From contig CM030841.1 of NCBI GenBank assembly GCA_018105865.1, positions 13,481,682 to 13,545,681 on the forward strand: a stretch of 64,000 bases of DNA, in the 5' to 3' direction. Below the pieces are notes generated by a model that was not told the origin of the DNA, searched no databases, and saw only the letters and a list, made by a program, of their open reading frames with translations. The number at the start of each line of letters is the position of its first letter. Position 1 is the first letter of the stretch. Shown in pieces: positions 57,501-64,000 of this stretch. The position numbers and the translations under genes are program-made. This stretch comes from Metaphire vulgaris. Lineage: Eukaryota > Annelida > Clitellata > Crassiclitellata > Megascolecidae.

Positions 57501-60500
57501 GTTCAAGGTTAGAGCTAACTTCAGTAACCTTTGACCCTTTTTAGAAGAGATTTTGTGTGCAAATGATGATTCAACTGTTGGTTCATTCGTGTCCTAATTT
57601 TTCTAACTGCACTCTGTTATGGATCTGTTTATTTATTTTGAAGATGCCAAACTTTTAAAATTCTGATTTATTAAATTTTCTCAATAATTTCATAGTGAAA
57701 CATATTGGCTTTACTTATTATCATCAGCATCATTGTCATCATTATCGTCATCATCACTGTTCTCATCATCATCAGGTCCTCTTTTCTTCATCATCTGAAG
57801 CCGAGGTGACAGAACAGATGATATGATTCCGGTTGTCTCTATCTTCTGTTGCTTTTATTGCAAATGCTATCACTGTCATACGTTAATGGAACTTAATTGA
57901 CGTTAGTCTGTTGCTTTAAGAATTTTCTTGGGCTGCACAACATTCCCCGAGATTTTCTGAGCGAATTATATTGGACATTGAGAAAAATTCCAGAAACAAA
58001 GTACGGATGAGTAATTAATTGTGGCGTAAGCAATAACAAAGTCAAAGTCGCCAATGATTAATTATTTATAAATTGGACTGAATATTCAGTTTATAATAAT
58101 TCTGTCTCTGAATAATGCACCACATTCTTCTGTTTACCTGAAAATTGATAAATATATTATCATTAACATTATGATGATATTTAAAATTTCACTGAAAATT
58201 GATATAATTAGATTTTGCTTTAATATTCTGTTAACACAAATAACATTATTACCAAAAGTTTTTGCAAGGATGTTTTATAATAACAACATAAGGTGACCAC
58301 TGAAATGTTTGTTGTAAAGTTATAAACATGTCTTCATCAGCACTCTATGACAATAGTGAAATTCTTGTCTCTTAATTTTAATATATAATTTTATTACTTA
58401 AATTGCCTGCAGAAATTAAATAAGTTTACAAAATTTTTAGTTCAGTGTTATGATTTTGTTGCTGCTGTTTAGATTCCATGATATTTTAAGATGGCGATAA
58501 TTTGGTATATTAGCATTGTTTTTTTATTTTAGCTTATGGGATTTGATGATTGGCTTGGCTTGCCTCTTTCTCTTGATTTGTCTTAAGGTAAATTACTTGG
58601 ACAAACATGCGCGCACACACACACGCACACAAACAAACATATAAGTTAGAAGAGTGGTAACAACGCTGGACGATGGAGCAGAAGGTTGCAGGTTCAATTC
58701 CTGCAGGAGCCCTAAGGTCGACTCAGCCTTGCTCGCTAGAGGGCAGCGGTAAAATGAGGAGCAGTGTTAAGCTGCGAGGTAAAACATGGGTCTGGGAAAA
58801 GTAATGGCAACCTACCTCAGATTAATGGATTATACCACCTACGTCGCTGATTGCCCAGGCCGGAGATAAGCGCCAGAACCCAACGCTCGGACTCAAGTAC
58901 GGGACCTACCTTTACCTATATGTATAGCATTGTATATGTATGTATATGTTTATACTTACCATAAAATCTCGAGTATAATGTGCACAGGAGTATAATGCAC
59001 ACCGCTTTCTGGGGTGCAGTAGAAAGGTATTCACAGCTTTTTTCTCAGTTCTTGAGAACATCTCATCACTAGAGATTAGTTCTCTTTGAGAACATCTAAC
59101 TTCTTAAAATTTTTATTTTCTATTCCATGTTTGAAATTATTCATAATGGCTTACTGCAGATGAATCTGCATTCCAGAATGTATTAAATGAAAATTAGATG
59201 ACTTACTGGCAAAGTAAGCCATGCATACTGAAATTAATTCTCTTCTAAAACCAATTTCATTACTTAATAGTTACATGCTAACCTGGATTAGATGCTTTTG
59301 TAGCTCGCAAGGAATCTAAGTTTCGGTGATGGTGGGCATGAAACGTCATTTGGAAGGTTGAAGCGCATCATTGGCTATGCTGTGTGGTTGGTCATCACAG
59401 GTCTGTTTGCTTTTGCAATCCCTTGTATTATAATTACATTGTTTGGAATTCTACTGGAATTATCAGGATTTTTTTCATGTGTGTTTTATCAGCTCAAATC
59501 TTATATTATGATTTTACTGCTCATGTTGTCCCCAGAACTGTGTGGGAATTTAGACAAAATCATGGCACAAGATTTATTTTTTAGTATAATGTCATCAATC
59601 ATGGATATAGTTAATATCGTTATGGTACAGTGAGGATTAAAAAATTAAGTAAATTAAGTGACCTTAGTGTGTCAAAATTAACTAATATATACAGTACTGC
59701 TCAGAAAATTGTGAACACACGTGTAACCATTTGACAGAGAATTGTTTTCTGGAAGATAATATCCGTTTCATTTTGTATAATGTCGTTTGACATAGCCCAC
59801 TATTTTCGTGGCATTTGGAACGCTCTAGTATAAAACTGAGGCAGAATATATTGACTGTTCTAATATGGTTTCATGCAATGAAGATGGGGACACAAGAAAA
59901 TGTGGATGAAATTCGTTTCAACACTCTTCTGAATATTTTCATATCTATAGCCTTCTGTACATCAATCATAGAATAGTATCATTAATGAAAAAGAACAACA
60001 TTGGTGTTCTTTGTTGTGATTGCAATGTTTTAACAAGCCTTTAACTTCGTTTTGCTTCAAAATCCACGTGTGTTCACAATTTTTGAGCAGTACTGTATAG
60101 TTTTTGAGCAATAGTTCCATTTGGACCAAAGTTTTCTTTACTTATTTCCTGCCATATTTGCTTCCACTGATTGCTGTTGTTAGGCAGCATTGTTGTTGAT
60201 TTGTTGTATCATGGGTGTAGCAGTGGGGCATAGTGGAGTAGTGGGTTTCTAGCCATATAGTCAGAGGGTTGTGGGTTGGAATCTTACCCTAGCTGCACTG
60301 CATTGCAACCTTGGACAAGTTGTTCACTCCTAATTGTCTGTAGGAAATTCAGTGGGAAACCAACTCGCTCATCTCATCCCCAGGTGGTGTAAAAGCCAAT
60401 TAGAACTGCCTTAGGCCATTATCATCATCATCGTTGTTGTGAGCAACAGTGCCCAAGGAAATTTTTTAAAGAATTTGTTTGAAAGCGTTCTTGCATGTAT

Positions 60501-63500
60501 GTTTTGCAGGGAGAAATGCCCTAGTGGTGTTGATTGCTGCAGTAACTGTGGGAATATGCCAGAGTAAAGGTTTTCAACCATTTACAACAGCAGGTGACAT
60601 CACACCTGGGCTGCCACCGTTTCATGCTCCTGCCTTTGAACTCACCTACAACAATCACACGTACACAGCAAAAGAAATATCTAGTGTAAGAACAACTGGT
60701 GCATATCTATTTTGATATTTTGTTCGAATATCAATGTAATATTATGTGGGAATTTTTTATATATATATGGTCTGCCAATACGATGAAATTAGTTCAAATA
60801 GAAGCGTTTTTCATCTCAGAAATGATAAATGTTGACTTGTGAATGGTGAATTCTAAACTGGTGGTGTTGCCTTTTTGCATTTATAACATATCGTTAGCCA
60901 AAACCAGTTAAATATGATTCTCCTGATACTTCACATCCATTGAATGGCAGTGGATCATTGCATTGATTTGTTTTCACAGTGGAAGCAGCTCATCTAATTT
61001 ATTTATTTATTTACTGTTAATTTGACACTTATTTTGTTTAGCAAATAGGTGCTGGATTTGCTGTTATTCCAATTCTCGGTCTCGTTGAAACAATGGCAAT
61101 TGGAAAAGTTTTTGGTACGAAAAAGATTTAAGTTCATCGAATTGCTTTAATGTGGGTGACTAATAAATAGGGTTGTACCAGATTTAAATTTAGGCCGGCA
61201 GAGCCAGGTTTACAAACAAATGGCATTGAACTGCAAAATTTGACTGGTACTGTAGTGGTATAACGCTAATTGACCATTCAACTGAGCACTAACTCTTTTA
61301 ATAAATTGTTGTATTTGTTATTAGACTTATTTTGATCAGAAAATTCATTCATTACTCATTAATTAATATAATTACATGTTAAAACTTATGACTGCACTTA
61401 GTACTTAGGATGAAACTATAAAGAAAATTCCCGTGTGTGGGCAGTACGAATCTGGCCAGAATTTGGCCGGAGCTGGAGCCGAATTTGTGAAAATGGCCGA
61501 AATTCGGCTTTTCCAGAGCCGGGATTCAGTACAGCCCTACTAGTAAAGCATAATAATAAATAATAAATAGTAAAGCATGATAATGATGTGAGATGTGTTT
61601 GTTCCAGTAGCATTTGGATCAACCCTTTCACAGTGCAACATTTAAGCAGAAGAGTTTGATACAGAGCTGCCATTGCAGAACAGTTTGGGTTGAGGGGTTA
61701 AACACTTTGGTAGTATCGTAGTAAATAAGTACTTTGGAAAAGGCAGGTCATGCTGCATGATGGACTTGGGGAGAATTTAGCAATGAATGGGCTAAACATG
61801 TCTGGTAGCTATTCATTATTTGTGTGTGTGATAATTAAGTTATTTTTATTCTTTAATTTATAAAATTACCCTCTTCCTTGAACTTGACTAACTAAGATTA
61901 TTTTTCTGATGTTCTTCGCTGCATACAATCAACATAAAGTCAGTTAATGATTCATCTCTTTCTCATCAATTTTGTATTTCCTTCAAATCACTGACATTTT
62001 TAAATTGTAGCTAAGCGCAATGGTTACACAATTGATCCGAACCAGGAATTTATTGCTGTTGGTATGTCAACATTCTTTGTATTATTTATGATTCTTGAAT
62101 TTTTGTATAAAATCTGATTATCTAAGTTTTAAGGTTAAAACCAATGTGTAAATATATCCTGCTTTTGTATATTTTTGCTTTTATTGAGAATAAATGATTA
62201 GGTTGATTTGTGGAGGATTTGCCTTTGGGCTAAAATTTTATCTACTTTTACTTATTCTTGTAGTTTGTTCATTTCTGTTCGTAGGTGTTTCAAATATTCT
62301 TGGTTCATTTTTTTCGGCATACCCTGTGACTGGAAGCTTTTCAAGGTTTGGAAGAAATATTGTAAAACTGATGCACAGTTAAATGTGAAGAATTGCTTTA
62401 TCTTTTGCGATAACATGGGCCCTTTAAGGAGTTTCGTGTAAAATTTGCATTAAAAGAGTTGTAAAAGTGCACATGGGTCTGGGAAGGTTTGTGACGTTGT
62501 TGGGATTGGTGTTGGGAATGTGTGAGGGGGATGGATGTTGTGGCTTCATTGATGGATGAGTAACGGTGGGGCTGAGGTTTGATGGGATTGGAACAACATA
62601 TGAACTTATCTGAATGTGATGACTCGTGTCTTGATATATATAATGATATAATATCATATTGTATGATATAATGATATATAAAGATAGATAATGCCCTGAT
62701 ATATAATGATACATGTAACATATTTGTGGTGCCTAGAGATTCGTGCTTTGATCTGGTGATTACATTATGGTGTAACAGGTATCTTACCAGACCTTCAGCC
62801 AGCCAGAATTCATATTAGATTCTGTCTTTGCTACTCCGTTGCTGTTATGCTGTTGCATCTCAAAAAATCTTTCCCCATCAACGTTATTTAACCAGTGCAT
62901 CGGTATTCTTGGCTTTTGCAGGACCGCCGTTAATTCTGCAAGCGGCGTACGGACACCGGCAGGTGGAATCTGCACAGGTGCGTTGTGGCTGAGAAGTTTC
63001 TGTTTGTGTGATTTGAATAAACTGTTTGGTTATTCTGCGTGTGCCAGTGATGCCTACGGGACTTTTAGTAGTTGGACGGTCCATTCTGTGGCGTCTTTCT
63101 GCCTTCGTTGTGGTCATACATACTAATTCATGATGTCATTATGACGTCATTCTAGTTTCTGCATGACTCAAAAGTCCTGCTTGCAACTATAGGACTTATT
63201 GTCCTCAGATAGGCATATAATATATGAAGCTGTTTATCGTATAAATAGAAGGATTTTAAGTTTGAGAAAAAAGGAGATCATAGGTGTTTGTGAGTGAGGA
63301 ATAGATGTTTTGTTGATTGAATCATTGAACTTGTTCCATAACGTCTTGGTTGGCAGATTAGACTATTGATGTCACAATTCCATGATATGATAAAATATGA
63401 TTATATTTTATAGCACAAGAATCTAAATTAGTTAGTCATTGACTTTATGCTGCTTTTGGTACAAAGTTGAATATTGTTTTTTTATATTGCAGATTCAGTA

Positions 63501-63982
63501 TTTTATAATTAATATAACCTATTGGCTTTACTGTAACATTATTAAAATGTTATCTCTTGTAGTCTCTTTGTCATTGTCTTTGCCATCTATTTATTAAGCG
63601 CATTTGTTTAATCCATCTACTGTAGGTCTGTTGGTGATTCTGTCGTTGTTGTTTCTCACTCCCTACTTCACGCTGATTCCAAACGCTGCTCTAGCCGCAG
63701 TCATAATAATGGCAGTTTCGGATATGGTTGACTTCAGTTTGTTGAAGAAACTATGGCAAGTAAAACGTGAGTACGCGACTTCGTATGAAATGAAAATTAC
63801 GAGGAAATTTATTCTCATCTGATTTAGATTGGTTCTTTATTTGTTTCTTTTAGATATGATTTTAAATTTTAGCTTGTGCTGGCTTTTTAAAACTGAATAT
63901 CTGCTTATTTTTTTGTGTTGAAGGCATTGACTTGATTCCTTGGATTCTGACCTTTGTATTTTCTTTTGTTCTTGGCGTGGAG
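54341..63982 (+). CDS. SLC26A11: SLC26A11 sulfate anion transporter, 14 coding exons (3' end beyond window)
   Basis: SLC26A11 is a multi-pass anion transporter (sodium-independent sulfate, chloride) of the SulP family. The 451 codons present cover the N-terminus through the transmembrane core. Conserved blocks in order: LTVGLTVIPQGLALA (TM1), LPPQYGLYSSF, the SulP signature GTSKDITLGPTAIMS, YISHPVINSFTTAAAITIAE, FLGLHNIPR, WDLMIGLACLFLLICLK, GRNALVVLIAA, GFAVIPILGLVETMAIGKVF, DPNQEFIAVGVSNILGSFFS, YPVTGSFSRTAVN, GVRTPAGGICTG, IPNAALAAVIIMAVSD, LWQVKRIDLIPWI. The order and spacing fit SLC26A11 better than other SLC26 members (SRPV-like GVRTPAGG and the short N-terminus). All 13 joins are in phase. 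The STAS domain is not reached; the last donor is GAG|GTAAGA at 63982. Confidence 0.93.
54545..54592. repeat. (GT)n-(TA)n microsatellite
   Basis: Compound dinucleotide run in the first SLC26A11 intron. Confidence 0.85.
54689..54791 (+). CDS. SLC26A11: SLC26A11 coding exon 2
   Basis: VNYLQGDIIAGLTVGLTVIP then QGLALAHVARLPPQ. Acceptor TTTTTTAG, donor CAG|GTCATG, phase 0. TM1. Confidence 0.95.
55000..56500 (+). other. SLC26A11 intron, nothing recognised
   Basis: AT-rich; no exon, repeat or regulatory site that I can support. Confidence 0.4.
56506..56710 (+). CDS. SLC26A11: SLC26A11 coding exon 3
   Basis: YGLYSSFLGCFVYVFLGTSK, DITLGPTAIMSLLISQFG, then a further hydrophobic helix ending GILQI. 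Acceptor GTTACAG, donor ATAG|GTTGAT, phase 1. Holds the SulP signature. Confidence 0.96.
57422..57507 (+). CDS. SLC26A11: SLC26A11 coding exon 4
   Basis: (G)FVINYISHPVINSFTTAAA then ITIAEGQFK. Acceptor TTCTTGAG, donor AAG|GTTAGA, phase 0. The usual GFGQ/GQ motif reads AEGQF here. Confidence 0.94.
57921..58000 (+). CDS. SLC26A11: SLC26A11 coding exon 5
   Basis: NFLGLHNIPRDFLSELYWTL then RKIPET. Acceptor GCTTTAAG, donor ACAAA|GTACGG, phase 2. Confidence 0.9.
58533..58587 (+). CDS. SLC26A11: SLC26A11 coding exon 6
   Basis: (N)LWDLMIGLACLFLLICLK, one membrane helix. Acceptor TTATTTTAG, donor AAG|GTAAAT. Phase 2 entry matches the previous donor. Confidence 0.88.
58645..58918 (+). mobile_element. 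tRNA-derived SINE, family A, copy 4 (variant tail)
   Basis: Head AGTGGTAACAACGCTGGAC, B box GGTTCAATTCC (58691-58701), GGTCGACTCAGCC shared with the other copies, but the 3' half differs (GGCCGGAGATAAGCGCC). In a SLC26A11 intron. Confidence 0.65.
59304..59400 (+). CDS. SLC26A11: SLC26A11 coding exon 7
   Basis: LARNLSFGDGGHETSFGRLK then RIIGYAVWLVIT. Acceptor TTTTGTAG, donor ACAG|GTCTGT, phase 1. The open frame continuing past 59400 is intron. Confidence 0.88.
59692..60095. mobile_element. Tc1/mariner-type MITE
   Basis: Left end CAGTACTGCTCAGAAAATTG and its complement at the right end (TTTTTGAGCAGTACTG) form inverted repeats of about 31 bases (CACACGTG inside each), flanked by TA on both sides. 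TA duplications and CAGT ends fit Tc1/mariner. 404 bases, no transposase. In a SLC26A11 intron. Confidence 0.8.
60212..60440 (+). mobile_element. SINE, family B, copy 2
   Basis: Contains GGGTTGGAATCTTACCC, a candidate pol III B box, then GCACTGCATTGCAACCTTGG and CATCCCCAGGTGG. Ends in (ATC)n. Same family as 30450-30720; in a SLC26A11 intron. Confidence 0.55.
60510..60685 (+). CDS. SLC26A11: SLC26A11 coding exon 8
   Basis: (G)RNALVVLIAAVTVGICQSK, GFQPFTTAGDITPGLPPFHA, ending TAKEISS. Acceptor GTTTTGCAG, donor AGT|GTAAGA, phase 0. Confidence 0.95.
61042..61114 (+). CDS. SLC26A11: SLC26A11 coding exon 9
   Basis: QIGAGFAVIPILGLVETMAI then GKVF. Acceptor TTGTTTAG, donor TTTG|GTACGA, phase 1. GLVET is the conserved GLLES-type motif. 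Confidence 0.94.
61168..61539. mobile_element. hAT-type MITE with TAGGGTTG/CAGCCCTA ends
   Basis: Ends TAGGGTTGTACC and AGTACAGCCCTA, flanked by CTAATAAA (61160-61167) and CTAGTAAA (61540-61547). Related in its ends to the element at 14071. In a SLC26A11 intron. Confidence 0.75.
62011..62061 (+). CDS. SLC26A11: SLC26A11 coding exon 10
   Basis: (A)KRNGYTIDPNQEFIAV, 51 bases. Acceptor AATTGTAG, donor GTTG|GTATGT, phase 1/1. Confidence 0.94.
62285..62345 (+). CDS. SLC26A11: SLC26A11 coding exon 11
   Basis: (G)VSNILGSFFSAYPVTGSFS. Acceptor GTTCGTAG, donor TCAAG|GTTTGG, phase 2. Confidence 0.94.
62922..62977 (+). CDS. SLC26A11: SLC26A11 coding exon 12
   Basis: (R)TAVNSASGVRTPAGGICT. Acceptor CTTTTGCAG, donor ACAG|GTGCGT, phase 1. 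Confidence 0.94.
63626..63766 (+). CDS. SLC26A11: SLC26A11 coding exon 13
   Basis: (G)LLVILSLLFLTPYFTLIPN, AALAAVIIMAVSDMVDFSLL, then KKLWQVK. Acceptor CTACTGTAG, donor AAAC|GTGAGT, phase 1. Confidence 0.95.
63924..63982 (+). CDS. SLC26A11: SLC26A11 coding exon 14 (last in window)
   Basis: (R)IDLIPWILTFVFSFVLGVE. Acceptor TGTTGAAG, donor GAG|GTAAGA, phase 0. Further exons lie right of the window. Confidence 0.93.
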
Positions 63983-64000
63983 GTAAGATGCCCGAAATAA

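Overview
Animal nuclear DNA. Every recognisable gene is split into short exons with GT-AG introns of about 0.1-4 kb. Intergenic DNA is AT-rich and full of microsatellites, tRNA-derived SINEs and short inverted-repeat transposons. The proteins match bilaterian families closely. The octamer TAGGCCTA is strongly enriched in part of the window. From memory that, with the repeat mix and gene content, suggests a marine deuterostome invertebrate such as an echinoderm; this is inference only. All exons below were read by eye from six-frame translation, splice consensus and phase matching, not from a gene predictor.

Layout. (1) 1-6.7 kb, minus strand: the first coding exon of a cGMP-dependent protein kinase (PRKG1/foraging type) at 1411-1676. 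A likely non-coding CpG-rich 5' exon ends at 6447. The remaining exons lie left of the window. The 5' intron is a nest of hAT-type MITEs. (2) 6.8-10.9 kb: intergenic, with a MITE and a LINE remnant. (3) 10.9-32.4 kb, minus strand: a complete HID1 gene (N-myristoylated Golgi/dense-core-vesicle protein). Twenty constitutive coding exons encode 856 aa, and a phase-symmetric 519-nt candidate cassette exon would make 1029 aa. One intron uses a GC donor. (4) 33.9-39.5 kb, minus strand: an unrecognised gene of about 813 aa with a proline-rich N-terminus, tandem TNT(D/E) motifs and a basic C-terminus. (5) 43.0-51.0 kb, plus strand: NOLC1/Nopp140, with a LisH-like N-terminus, a long tandem Ser/acidic-Lys/Pro repeat exon and the SRP40 C-terminal domain. 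It is divergent from gene 4. Its repeat exon carries a scrambled stretch with three stops. (6) 54.3 kb to the window end, plus strand: the first 14 coding exons (451 codons) of SLC26A11, a sulfate anion transporter; the STAS domain lies beyond the window.

The genes belong to unrelated pathways (cGMP signalling, secretory-granule biogenesis, nucleolar assembly, anion transport), so there is no operon-like system. The most interesting material is the candidate HID1 exon, the GC-AG intron, the scrambled NOLC1 repeat, a duplicated promoter/start segment upstream of NOLC1, and several families of short transposons whose ends and target duplications can be read exactly.
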